Part shown: in pieces, positions 30,058-38,358 of the stretch | How the letters are laid out: each line of letters opens with the position of its first letter | How positions within the stretch are numbered: position 1 is the stretch's first letter | Notes under the pieces: generated by a model | What the model was told of the DNA's origin: nothing | What the model saw: the letters and a program-made list of their open reading frames with translations, nothing else | The model's database searches: none | Program-made: the position numbers and the translations under genes | Assembly (NCBI RefSeq): GCF_005222225.1 | Contig: NZ_CP036536.1 | Coordinates: 1,078,001 to 1,142,000 of the forward strand | Direction of reading: 5' to 3' | Length of the DNA stretch: 64,000 nucleotides | Source of the DNA: Salinimonas lutimaris | Lineage (GTDB): Bacteria > Pseudomonadota > Gammaproteobacteria > Enterobacterales > Alteromonadaceae

Positions 30058-31128
30058 ATGTCCGTAAAAGTATTAGTGGTTGATGACTCTGCCTTAATGC
30101 GCAAATTATTTACGGAAACCTTCATCCGCAACGGTTTTGAAGTAGCCAGCGCACGGGATGGAGAAGAAGCGTTAAGTAAGGCAGCAGAATTCCGGCCAGA
30201 GGTCATTACGCTGGATATCAACATGCCGGTGATGGACGGTATTACGTGTCTCAGCCTGCTAAAAAAAGTGCATCAGTGCCCAGTACTAATGCTGTCATCA
30301 CTCACCAGTAAAGGTGCGTTGGTGACGCTTGAGGCATTAGCCCTGGGAGCGGCTGATTATGTTCTTAAGCCCGGCGGCACCGTCACCCGGGATATCAGCG
30401 AAATTGAAAAGGAGCTGGTGGAAAAAATCAGCGCGCTGGCGGGTAAACCGGTCAGCCGGACGGCTCGTCCGGTTAGGCAGGCAGCTGCACCGGTTAGCCG
30501 TGCCACGCCGCCTGCGCGGCCGGCACCGGCAAGCGCTGGTGACATCCAGTATGTATTTATCGGGGTGTCGACGGGAGGGCCGAAAAAGCTGGAGCAGATT
30601 CTGACCCGGCTGCCGGCTGACTTTCCCTGCCCGGTGATTGTGGCCCAGCATATGCCGGCCCAGTTTACCGCTGCACTGGCCAAGCGCCTGGATAATCTGT
30701 GTCATTTGCACGTGGTAGAGGTGAGTAGTCGAATGCGTATCGAGCCGGGTCATATCTACATGGCAAAAGGTGATGCGGATATTTCATTACTTAAGAATGC
30801 CGATCATATTTTTGCCCGGCCTGTTCCGGCCAGTCCGAAGCATCTGTGGCACCCCAGTGTAGACAGAATGGTGGAGTCTGCTACCGGCTGTATTAACCCG
30901 GCCAATATGTTGTGTATACAGCTGACCGGCATGGGGTACGACGGCGCAGCAGCGATGTCGCAGGCCTATCAGCGTGGTGCAGTCACGATTGCTGAAAGTG
31001 AGAATACCGCCACTGTGTTTGGTATGCCCAAAGAGCTGATTCAGACGGGCTGTGCCAGCCACATTCTGGACAGTAACCAGATAGCATCAAAGGTGCTCAA
31101 TATTTGCAAAATAGCAGGAGTAGTATGA
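30058..31128 (+). CDS. cheB: Chemotaxis methylesterase CheB
   Basis: A 356-residue response-regulator methylesterase that removes methyl groups from receptors. The receiver domain has acidic VVDDS and the phospho-acceptor Asp53 (TLDINMP). After a Pro/Arg/Ala linker (about 130-160) comes the catalytic domain with Ser171 (GVSTGGP), His198 (QHMP) and Asp295 (GYDGA). The ATG is preceded by AGAGGAAG; the frame is open 15 codons further inside cheW. Ends in an ATGA overlap with the HEAT-repeat gene. Confidence 0.95.
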   Translation: MSVKVLVVDDSALMRKLFTETFIRNGFEVASARDGEEALSKAAEFRPEVITLDINMPVMDGITCLSLLKKVHQCPVLMLSSLTSKGALVTLEALALGAADYVLKPGGTVTRDISEIEKELVEKISALAGKPVSRTARPVRQAAAPVSRATPPARPAPASAGDIQYVFIGVSTGGPKKLEQILTRLPADFPCPVIVAQHMPAQFTAALAKRLDNLCHLHVVEVSSRMRIEPGHIYMAKGDADISLLKNADHIFARPVPASPKHLWHPSVDRMVESATGCINPANMLCIQLTGMGYDGAAAMSQAYQRGAVTIAESENTATVFGMPKELIQTGCASHILDSNQIASKVLNICKIAGVV

Positions 31129-31766
31129 TGGGGTTAAAAAAAGCAGCATTAGCCACTGTTGATGCACCGGCAGAGGAAGACCGCCGTGACAGTGAAAGAG
31201 ACCTTAACAGCCTGATCAATGATTTAAGCAACTCCTGTGTAAATGTGCGACGCTGGGCTGCCCGTGACCTGACCAACAACCTGGCAGCCCGACCGGCAAT
31301 TCTTGACCAGATTGATAAAGAGACCAACCCCAACGTGATTGAAGCGCTGTTCAGCGCCATTCAGGGGATGTGTGATGAGGGGATTGTACAGGCGCTTATC
31401 AACAAGTTGAAATCAGAAGATGCCCAGGTCAGAAACGGGGCAATAGAAATATTTCAGAGTCAGCCGGATCTGTTTGCTGCCCATGTTAAAGAGTTGCTGC
31501 TGGATGATGACCCTGATACACGCATTTTTGCCGCTGACATCATCGGCGTTATTCGTCATCCTGACGCCCGTCTGTGGCTACATGATTTAGCCATGTACGA
31601 CGACAATATCAATGTGGTGGGTACCGCCATTGATAAACTGGCCGAAGTGGGGGATGCCTCTACACTGCCGGTGCTGAACAAAGTATCCCAGCGATTTGGC
31701 GATGCTCCCTACATTGCCTTTGCCATCAACTGCGTCAGACAAAACATAGGAGATACGAATGAGTAG
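31125..31766 (+). CDS. HEAT-repeat protein in the chemosensory operon
   Basis: A 213-residue soluble protein built of alpha-helical HEAT-like repeats: units of about 30 residues such as VNVRRWAARDLTNNL, NVIEALFSAIQGMCDEG, AQVRNGAIEIFQ, PDTRIFAADIIGVI and INVVGTAIDKLAEVGD. These folds bind other proteins and have no catalytic site. The N-terminus is acidic and basic mixed. It overlaps cheB and cheR at both ends, so it is made together with the adaptation enzymes. Binding partner unknown; CheB, CheR or a CheY are inferred candidates. Confidence 0.8.
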   Translation: MMGLKKAALATVDAPAEEDRRDSERDLNSLINDLSNSCVNVRRWAARDLTNNLAARPAILDQIDKETNPNVIEALFSAIQGMCDEGIVQALINKLKSEDAQVRNGAIEIFQSQPDLFAAHVKELLLDDDPDTRIFAADIIGVIRHPDARLWLHDLAMYDDNINVVGTAIDKLAEVGDASTLPVLNKVSQRFGDAPYIAFAINCVRQNIGDTNE

Positions 31767-32631
31767 CTCTGTTGCCAGCGCAGTCACTGATACGATAACG
31801 GTTGCTGATTTTGAGCGGTTCAGAACCCTCTTTTATCGTAAAACCGGTATTCATTTTGAAGACTCCAAGCGCTATTTTGTTGATAAACGTTTACGCGAAC
31901 GGATGAAGCAAACCGGCCACGAGACGTTTAAAAATTACTTTACCTTCATGCGCTTTCAGGCATCAGGCGAAGAGTTTCAGAACCTGACCAACGCCATGAC
32001 CGTCAACGAAACCTATTTTTTTCGTGAAGACTATCAGTTTCAGACGATGTGTAAGTACCTGATGGACGAACTGGACGGCCAGCGCCCTCAGGGCCAGGAT
32101 TTACGCATCTGGTCGGTCCCTTCCAGCACCGGCGAGGAGCCGTACTCGATTGCCATATTTTTAATGGAATTCTGGAAAGGGCTGGCACACCGTGACGTCG
32201 AGCTGGTGTCCTCAGATATCGACACCAGTGTGCTGGCCCGGGCTAAAGCCGGTATCTATTCCAAGCGCTCGGTACAAAATATTCCTATTACCATCAGACA
32301 AAAATACTTCACTCAGCAAGGACAGGAATTTCATCTTTGTGATGACATTCGTGAGTCGGTTTCCTTTTCGCTGGCCAATCTTGTTGGCACCCAGAATACC
32401 AAGTCGTTTCGCAGCTTCGACCTGATATTTTGCCGCAACCTGCTGATTTATTTCGATGACGACTCTCGTCGTCAGGCCGCTCAGGTACTTTACGATGCGC
32501 TGAACCCAGGCGGTTATATCTTTCTGGGACATTCTGAGTCGATGAGCCGCATAAGCTCACTGTTTAAAGTGAGAAAGTTCGGCGATGTGATTGTTTACCA
32601 GAAACCGCTTTTTGAGGGAGACAGAGTATGA
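31759..32631 (+). CDS. cheR: Chemoreceptor methyltransferase CheR
   Basis: A 290-residue SAM-dependent enzyme methylating receptor glutamates. The N-terminal helical domain is followed by MTVNETYFFRE, the SAM motif SSTGEEPYSI, SSDIDTSVLARA and FCRNLLIYFD, then FLGHSES. The usual AACSTGEE reads VPSSTGEE here. It overlaps the HEAT gene by eight bases and cheY by four. Neither receptor in the operon ends in the NWETF-type pentapeptide, so methylation must not need tethering. Confidence 0.94.
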   Translation: MSSSVASAVTDTITVADFERFRTLFYRKTGIHFEDSKRYFVDKRLRERMKQTGHETFKNYFTFMRFQASGEEFQNLTNAMTVNETYFFREDYQFQTMCKYLMDELDGQRPQGQDLRIWSVPSSTGEEPYSIAIFLMEFWKGLAHRDVELVSSDIDTSVLARAKAGIYSKRSVQNIPITIRQKYFTQQGQEFHLCDDIRESVSFSLANLVGTQNTKSFRSFDLIFCRNLLIYFDDDSRRQAAQVLYDALNPGGYIFLGHSESMSRISSLFKVRKFGDVIVYQKPLFEGDRV

Positions 32632-32996
32632 AAACCGTCATGATTGTAGATGACGCCAACACGGTAAGAATTTATCACCGGGCGCTGATCTCCAGCCCTT
32701 CCAGACAGGTTGAGGAAGCCGAGAACGGAGTCGAGGCGCTGGAAAAGGCGGTTGGACGTAACATCGATTTATTTATGGTGGATGTCAACATGCCGAAAAT
32801 GGACGGTTACCGGTTATGTCAGGAAATCCGTCGCAGCGATCTACTGAACCAGGTACCGATTATCATGATTAGCACTGAGGCAGCATCGTCAGATGCAACC
32901 CGGGCTTATGAATGTGGTGCTAATTTTTATATGATAAAACCGGTTGAAGGTAACCAGCTCAATGAAGTGGTATCCCTGATGCTGGGCGAGGTATAG
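32628..32996 (+). CDS. cheY: CheY-like response regulator 1
   Basis: A 122-residue single receiver domain. The acidic pair VDDA is near residue 8, the phospho-acceptor Asp52 is in MVDVNMP, Ser in MISTEA is the switch position and Lys in IKPVEG completes the site. No output domain. Placed just before cheA with a two-base gap. It could act on a flagellar motor or on another effector; the operon contains no motor gene and no CheZ, so the target is not shown. Confidence 0.92.
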   Translation: MKTVMIVDDANTVRIYHRALISSPSRQVEEAENGVEALEKAVGRNIDLFMVDVNMPKMDGYRLCQEIRRSDLLNQVPIIMISTEAASSDATRAYECGANFYMIKPVEGNQLNEVVSLMLGEV

Positions 32997-32998
32997 CC

Positions 32999-35650
32999 AT
33001 GAATGAGATGCTGGATGTATTCATTGGTGAGTCCCGGGAAGGACTGGAAACAGCTAGTCAGCAGCTGCTGGCCTTGCAGTCTGAAGGATTCAGTCAGGAA
33101 CGCATCGACACCATTTTCAGAGATCTGCACACTATAAAGGGCTCATCCGGGCTGTTTGATATTGTGCCGTTGACCCGGCTGGCGCATGCCGCCGAGGATC
33201 TGCTCGATAGCATTCGCGCTGGCCAGACGCCGTTTACCGATGAGGTCGGGGATTTACTGCTTGAGACGCTCGACCAGATTTCTGACTGGTTTGATGATCT
33301 TGAGGTAGGCAATGAAGATGTTAATGCATGGGAAACCACCTCTTTTGGCTTAAGCCACCGGGTCAGAGCATACATCCAGGATGAAACCCAACAAACAGTC
33401 GAACCGACAGATGCGCCGGACGATATTGCTGCTCTTGAGCCGCCTCTGGAGGCGGCGCCGGCATTAAGCCCTGAGTTATTGCAGAGTCTGGCATGGATGC
33501 CGGTGGCCAGTGTTTTTAACGGGCTGCGTATGGCGTCTGGCAAAAACCTGCAACTGTTAGCCTACACACCTGACCAGGATGGTTTTTTTCGCGGCGAAGA
33601 CCCGGTTAACGTGGTACTGGCAACCCCGGGGCTGGTCGACTTCACCCTGACGCCCAAGCAAGAAGATACCAACCCGGACGATGTGTTTCTGTGTCACCTG
33701 GATATTCAGGCCGTGGCCGCTAACGATGCGGCCGGTATGGCAGCGCATATGGCGTATTATGAAGGCCAGTACACCAGCAGCGAGCTGCATTACTGGCAAC
33801 TGGTCTGTCATTATCGCGACACCATTAACCGCTTACTGGAGCAGGATCATTTTCAGGCGCTGAAAGACGCCATTAATGAAGGGGACGGTCCTCAGGTACG
33901 CAGCTTAAGTGACTTTGCCCTGACCACGTCAAATCCGCAGAGTGATGAATTTGCTATTTGTCAGTGGTTGCTCAGTATCAGTGATGATGCAGCTTTGCTG
34001 GCCCGTTTACAGGCAAGCCTGACTCCTTCAGTAATGGCCGCTCCGGAGGCGCCCCGTCAGACAGACATCAGTGAAAACAGCTCGTCCCAGGCAGCAGAGG
34101 AGACCGGCTCCCGGGTGTTGACCGAGCAGGCCCGCGCTGTACTGAAAACTCAGATTGCTCACCTGGAGCGGATCAGCGGCACCGAGCAGGAAGCTATGCT
34201 GCTGCCGTCAGTCACCCTGATCATCCGCAATATCCTGCTTAAAACTGATAACAGGGTGCCATCTGATAGCAACTGTGCCGGCGACTGGATAGAGGTGTGC
34301 AAAGATGCACTTAATGCCACACGCTCGGTAGAGGAGGTACTGAATGAGGCTGTGGATGCGGTCCAGGTAGCCGAAGCCAGTGCCAATACTGCGCCGTCGG
34401 TGGAGACCGGCCCGTCGTCTTTGGCCAATAAAATCCCAGATGCCGAGGCTGCTAAGGCGGGTGAACGTCAGGTCACCAAAACCCTGAAAGTTAATCAGGA
34501 AAAAATAGATTACCTGATGGATCTGATTGGCGAGCTTACCGTGGCAAAAAACTCACTGCCTTATCTGGCACGCCAGGCGGAGGACGGTGACGGACGCAAA
34601 CTGTCAAAACAAATCAAGTCTCATTTTTCCATTGTTAACCGGTTAACCGAAGAGCTGCAAAGTGCGGTCCTGCAAATTCGTATGGTGCCGGTGTCCCATG
34701 TTTTCCAGCGTTATCCCCGGCTGGTCAGAGACCTGTCCCGTAAGCTCAATAAAAAGATTGAGCTGGTCATGCAGGGTGAAGATACCGAATTTGACAAAAA
34801 CCTGATTGAATCGCTTTCAGAACCGCTGATTCATCTGCTGCGAAACAGTATCGACCACGGTATTGAAGCTCCCGAGTTCAGGGCCATGCAGGGCAAGCCG
34901 GAGACCGGCACAATTCATCTGATTGCTACGCCCAAAGATGACAATGTCATTATTGAAATTCGCGATGATGGTAAGGGCATCGACCCTGAAAATATCAAGA
35001 TGCTGGCTTACCAGAAAGGCATTATTAATGAAACCCAGCTTGACAGTATCGAAGACAACGAAGCCTTGCAGCTGATCTTTGCCCCTGGCTTTTCCACTAT
35101 GGAAACCGTATCAGATCTGTCTGGCCGTGGTGTCGGCATGGATGCCGTCAAAACCATGGTCCATCATGCCGGCGGCACTATTGAAATGGAAAGTACCGTT
35201 GGCGTGGGTACCACCTTTAAACTGATATTGCCGCAAACCATGTCGGTAAACCGGGTCATGATGTTTGAGGTGAACGAGCAGATGTTTGGCGTGAGCATGG
35301 ACAGCGTGGTGGAAACCGTCAAGGTGAAAGCCAGTGAAGTACAGCTGGTAAAAAATCATCCGGTGCTGGTGCTGCGTGAAAAACTCGTGCCGCTGCATTG
35401 TCTGCGTGAAAAACTGGGCTTTATACCAAAGACACATGCAAATGATGAAGAGCAGTCTATTCTTGTAGTAAGCACAGGAAATGGTGAATTTGGTTTGATC
35501 ATTGATAAGTTCCACGAAGGCATCGATGTGATTCAAAAACCGCTTGAAGGCGTGATGGCAGGCTTTTCACACCTTTCAGGTACTGCGTTACTGGGTGACG
35601 GCAGAGTGCTGCTGATTATCAATGCACAGGAGCTGGTGGCATGCCGATAG
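32999..35650 (+). CDS. cheA: Chemotaxis histidine kinase CheA
   Basis: An 883-residue kinase. The Hpt (P1) domain has phospho-accepting His44 (LHTIKGSS). Residues about 150-480 are not a recognisable P2 domain and look unique. The dimerisation helices (P3) begin near 490 (VNQEKIDYLMDLIGELTVAK), then the ATPase (P4) with the N box HLLRNSIDHGIE, G1 IRDDGKGID and G2 GRGVGMDAV, and a CheW-like regulatory domain ending at the C-terminus. All catalytic motifs are intact. The gene overlaps the next by ten bases. It is larger than E. coli CheA (654) because of the middle region. Confidence 0.95.
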   Translation: MNEMLDVFIGESREGLETASQQLLALQSEGFSQERIDTIFRDLHTIKGSSGLFDIVPLTRLAHAAEDLLDSIRAGQTPFTDEVGDLLLETLDQISDWFDDLEVGNEDVNAWETTSFGLSHRVRAYIQDETQQTVEPTDAPDDIAALEPPLEAAPALSPELLQSLAWMPVASVFNGLRMASGKNLQLLAYTPDQDGFFRGEDPVNVVLATPGLVDFTLTPKQEDTNPDDVFLCHLDIQAVAANDAAGMAAHMAYYEGQYTSSELHYWQLVCHYRDTINRLLEQDHFQALKDAINEGDGPQVRSLSDFALTTSNPQSDEFAICQWLLSISDDAALLARLQASLTPSVMAAPEAPRQTDISENSSSQAAEETGSRVLTEQARAVLKTQIAHLERISGTEQEAMLLPSVTLIIRNILLKTDNRVPSDSNCAGDWIEVCKDALNATRSVEEVLNEAVDAVQVAEASANTAPSVETGPSSLANKIPDAEAAKAGERQVTKTLKVNQEKIDYLMDLIGELTVAKNSLPYLARQAEDGDGRKLSKQIKSHFSIVNRLTEELQSAVLQIRMVPVSHVFQRYPRLVRDLSRKLNKKIELVMQGEDTEFDKNLIESLSEPLIHLLRNSIDHGIEAPEFRAMQGKPETGTIHLIATPKDDNVIIEIRDDGKGIDPENIKMLAYQKGIINETQLDSIEDNEALQLIFAPGFSTMETVSDLSGRGVGMDAVKTMVHHAGGTIEMESTVGVGTTFKLILPQTMSVNRVMMFEVNEQMFGVSMDSVVETVKVKASEVQLVKNHPVLVLREKLVPLHCLREKLGFIPKTHANDEEQSILVVSTGNGEFGLIIDKFHEGIDVIQKPLEGVMAGFSHLSGTALLGDGRVLLIINAQELVACR

Positions 35651-35904
35651 AGTTTAAAAAGAAAGTCGCTGTGCTGGATGGCAACTGCGAAATCGACCTG
35701 GCCGAAGAGCTGGATCTGTGGCTGCAGGAAAGCGCTGGACGACAGGTGAATCTGAAAAACCTGACCAATGCGCACACCGCAATTTATCAGGTCCTCATCC
35801 GACGCCGTCCGGGCGTGTCAGTGTGGCCTCAGGACGCAGCTTTTCACTGGCTCAGTAAAGCAATGGCAAATGATGCGCAGGGAACAGCGGAATATGGCAC
35901 CTGA
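35641..35904 (+). CDS. STAS-like small protein
   Basis: An 87-residue soluble protein. The pattern LDGNCEIDLAEELDLWLQES then VNLKNLTNAHTAIYQVLIRR resembles a STAS fold (beta strand, helix, a 'T-N-A-H-T-A' turn where anti-anti-sigma factors have their Ser, then helix), but the match is by eye. Similar small genes occur near cheA in other proteobacteria. A Thr or His in the NAHTA turn could be the functional site. It overlaps cheA by ten bases and parA by eleven. Role unknown; a scaffold or a phosphorylation-switched partner are possibilities. Confidence 0.7.
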   Translation: MPIEFKKKVAVLDGNCEIDLAEELDLWLQESAGRQVNLKNLTNAHTAIYQVLIRRRPGVSVWPQDAAFHWLSKAMANDAQGTAEYGT

Positions 35905-36640
35905 GGTGATTGTTGTAGCAAACCGTAAAGGCGGTACAGCCAAAACCACCACGGTGGTTAATCTGGCGCACCAGTTGGCCGTACAGCAACAACGGGTATT
36001 GATTCTGGATCTGGATAATCAGGGGCATATTGAATTTGGATTCGGGCATAAACTGAGCCCGGTGCCACAGGCACAATGGCTGGAAACAACCCCCATGTTC
36101 AAAGGACTGTTCAGGTTTAATCCCTGGATTGATTTGGCACTGGCCGACACCCGGCTGGGTGAGGAAGAGCAGCCAGTGAAACTGCACAGTTTCTGTTATC
36201 TGCTCGAGCAGTCAGACATACAACATCATTACGATGTAGTACTGATTGATACACCGCCCACACTAGGTCCGGTATTACTGGCTGCGCTGGCGGCGGCGAA
36301 CCGAATTGTGATTCCGGCAGAACCCACCCCACTGGCATCTGATGGTGTGGATAAATTACTGAAAGCCTGTACCCGGGCTATCCAGAGCCGACGTTTCCGG
36401 GCGTCCCGAATTGAGATCTTGCCGGTGATGGTGGATAAGCATTTAACCCTGCACCGGCAAACGCTGAGGCAGTGGGTCAGCCGGTTTGGTCATGACCGAG
36501 TGTTACCCGCCATTCGGCGTAATATCAAGCTGGCAGAGGCGTTTTCCCGCCAGCAACCCGTGGCTGAGTACGCGCCACGCTGTGCCGGCGCACAGGACTA
36601 TAAAGCGCTGTGCAAGACGTTATTTATACACCAGAGGTGA
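35894..36640 (+). CDS. ParA-family ATPase of the chemosensory operon
   Basis: A 248-residue P-loop ATPase of the ParA/MinD superfamily. The deviant Walker A KGGTAKTTT has the signature Lys, the A' motif is LDLDNQGH and the Walker B segment is VVLIDTPPTLG. Relatives encoded in chemotaxis operons (ParC of Vibrio, PpfA of Rhodobacter) place signalling arrays at poles or along the cell, and that role is inferred here. No ParB-like partner is present, as in those systems. The start at the second-inner ATG is preferred because the Walker A then lies near residue 12; longer starts within the STAS gene are open. Confidence 0.85.
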   Translation: MAPEVIVVANRKGGTAKTTTVVNLAHQLAVQQQRVLILDLDNQGHIEFGFGHKLSPVPQAQWLETTPMFKGLFRFNPWIDLALADTRLGEEEQPVKLHSFCYLLEQSDIQHHYDVVLIDTPPTLGPVLLAALAAANRIVIPAEPTPLASDGVDKLLKACTRAIQSRRFRASRIEILPVMVDKHLTLHRQTLRQWVSRFGHDRVLPAIRRNIKLAEAFSRQQPVAEYAPRCAGAQDYKALCKTLFIHQR

Positions 36641-36643
36641 AGC

Positions 36644-37012
36644 ATGAGTACCATTCATTTAGTTGATGATTCAGCCACCATGCTAATGAGCATGGAGATG
36701 CTGTTAAAACGGGCCGGTTACACTGTGATTAAATCACAGGATGCATCAGCGGCATTAAATACGCTCAATTCAGAAACCCCAAAACTGATCATTACTGACC
36801 TGAATATGCCAGGCATGAACGGCATTGAGCTGATTCAGGAGGTCAAAAAAATCGGCAAGTTCCGGTTCACGCCCATTTTGATGCTCACCACCGAGTCTCA
36901 GCAGGCCCGGCGCGAAGAAGCAAAACGCGCCGGAGCAACAGGATGGCTGGTGAAACCGGTAGAACCCAATCAGTTACTGGCCGTTGTTAAACAACTTGTT
37001 CCCGCAGCCTGA
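36644..37012 (+). CDS. CheY-like response regulator 2
   Basis: A 122-residue receiver domain, phospho-acceptor Asp52 in ITDLNMP, acidic pair VDDS, Thr in MLTTES and Lys in VKPVEP. The residues after the Asp (MPGMNG) and the basic stretch QARREEAKRAGA are as in true CheY proteins. It follows parA by three bases after an AGAGGTGAAG ribosome site. The operon thus has two CheY proteins for one CheA, an arrangement used elsewhere to give one output and one phosphate sink, but which is which cannot be told. Confidence 0.9.
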   Translation: MSTIHLVDDSATMLMSMEMLLKRAGYTVIKSQDASAALNTLNSETPKLIITDLNMPGMNGIELIQEVKKIGKFRFTPILMLTTESQQARREEAKRAGATGWLVKPVEPNQLLAVVKQLVPAA

Positions 37013-37021
37013 GGATAGGTC

Positions 37022-38308
37022 ATGAATGCAGCAAGCTTCATTAAACAGATACAGGACAAACTACATCAGCAGGCATGGCTGTCATCCCCTTATTTGCGGG
37101 CGACCGCACTGAGTACTGCCGGTACCTTATTGATTGTTTGTGTGGGCTTGCTGGCCAACTACTTATTAAATATCAGTATTTCTGTTCCTGTTATGGTGAC
37201 CAGCAGTATACTGACCAGCCTGCTGTGGAGCGCCAGCTTGCTGTACCGGGAACTGAAAAACGCAGACCAGATGAGCGAGGCGCTTAATAGTGCCGATGCT
37301 TATCTGACCAAGACCTCACAACAGTTGCACAGCACCTACGAGCAGGTTGATGAGTATGCGGCAATCCTCAAAGGCCAGATTGACGGTATTTCCGAGATCA
37401 CCGAAGAAGCCTCGATGGATCTCATCACTGCCTTGTACGAAATAGAAAGCAGCGTACAGGACGGCATTGATACTATTGACCAGACCCAGCGGCGCAGCGA
37501 GCGGATTCGCCAGAATAGTGCCGGTGAATTTGACATGGTGAATCAGCGGCTAGAGGAAATTACCCAGCTTATCAGTGCTCAACAGGAACAGGAGCAGGCG
37601 CATAACCAGGCTATTGGCGAGGTATTACAGGAAATCGATAACCTGAAAGAGCTGACAGAACTGGTTAAAAATATTGCGTTTCAGACCAATCTGCTGGCCC
37701 TCAACGCCGCTATCGAAGCGGCCAGAGCCGGTGAGCAAGGCAGAGGCTTTGCTGTGGTGGCAGATCAGGTCAGAACCCTGTCAGGGCAGTCCAGTGAAGC
37801 GGCTGAAAAGATTGAGTCAGGGATTCGCTCGGCGCTGGATACCGCCCGACTGCATGGCGAAAAGCTACTCAGTGAAAACCAGAGTAGCGAAACCTGTGAG
37901 TTACTGGCCTCGTTTTCCCAGTCGATGACCAATATCACCGAGTGTTATCACAAGCTTGAGGCGATTCAGCCCTGTATGATTAACGGATTTTCTGATAGTG
38001 CCAGCAGGGTAGCCTCAATGGTCAGCAGTGCTATCGGCAAAATTCAGTTTCAGGATATTATTCGCCAGCGCGCTGAAAACGTGAAGCTGGAGCATGATGC
38101 GATTGTTAGTTTATTCGAGCAGTTTTCGGTGTATGTGGAACAGCGCAAAGACTTTGACCAGTCTTTCAATCTTAATACCGCCGAGATGTTTGAAAACTAC
38201 GTAATGGAAGATCAGCGCCGGATTCATTTTGATATCTCGTCCAGCGTGCCGGGTGATGAAAAGTCACCGGCTCAGGAAGCGCGGGAACCTAAAATAGAAT
38301 TGTTTTAA
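37022..38308 (+). CDS. Membrane-bound chemoreceptor without periplasmic domain
   Basis: A 428-residue methyl-accepting protein. Two membrane segments (about residues 28-50 and 53-73) are separated by only a few residues, so nothing sizable faces the periplasm. A coiled coil leads to the canonical signalling tip near residue 217 ([20 protein letters not shown] then [12 protein letters not shown]). The later segment [17 protein letters not shown] (about 340-356) is a motif found in some non-flagellar receptors. The C-terminus (EPKIELF) has no CheR pentapeptide. It may sense membrane state or an internal signal. Last gene of the operon. Confidence 0.9.
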   Translation: MNAASFIKQIQDKLHQQAWLSSPYLRATALSTAGTLLIVCVGLLANYLLNISISVPVMVTSSILTSLLWSASLLYRELKNADQMSEALNSADAYLTKTSQQLHSTYEQVDEYAAILKGQIDGISEITEEASMDLITALYEIESSVQDGIDTIDQTQRRSERIRQNSAGEFDMVNQRLEEITQLISAQQEQEQAHNQAIGEVLQEIDNLKELTELVKNIAFQTNLLALNAAIEAARAGEQGRGFAVVADQVRTLSGQSSEAAEKIESGIRSALDTARLHGEKLLSENQSSETCELLASFSQSMTNITECYHKLEAIQPCMINGFSDSASRVASMVSSAIGKIQFQDIIRQRAENVKLEHDAIVSLFEQFSVYVEQRKDFDQSFNLNTAEMFENYVMEDQRRIHFDISSSVPGDEKSPAQEAREPKIELF

Positions 38309-38319
38309 GCTGGCCTTAT

Positions 38320-38347
38320 GCTGCCGGTAAAGCGTTATTCCGGCAGC
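38320..38347. terminator. Hairpin between convergent genes
   Basis: The stem GCTGCCGG / CCGGCAGC surrounds an inner TAA-agcg-TTA pairing. It lies between the ends of the receptor gene and the aspartoacylase gene. There is no T run, so its action as a terminator is uncertain. Confidence 0.5.
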
Positions 38348-38358
38348 GTGGGGCAGTC

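Noticed and set aside
36641-37012. The second CheY as a degenerate, inactive copy
   Set aside because: The Asp pair, phospho-acceptor Asp52, Thr and Lys are all present, so it should be a working receiver domain.
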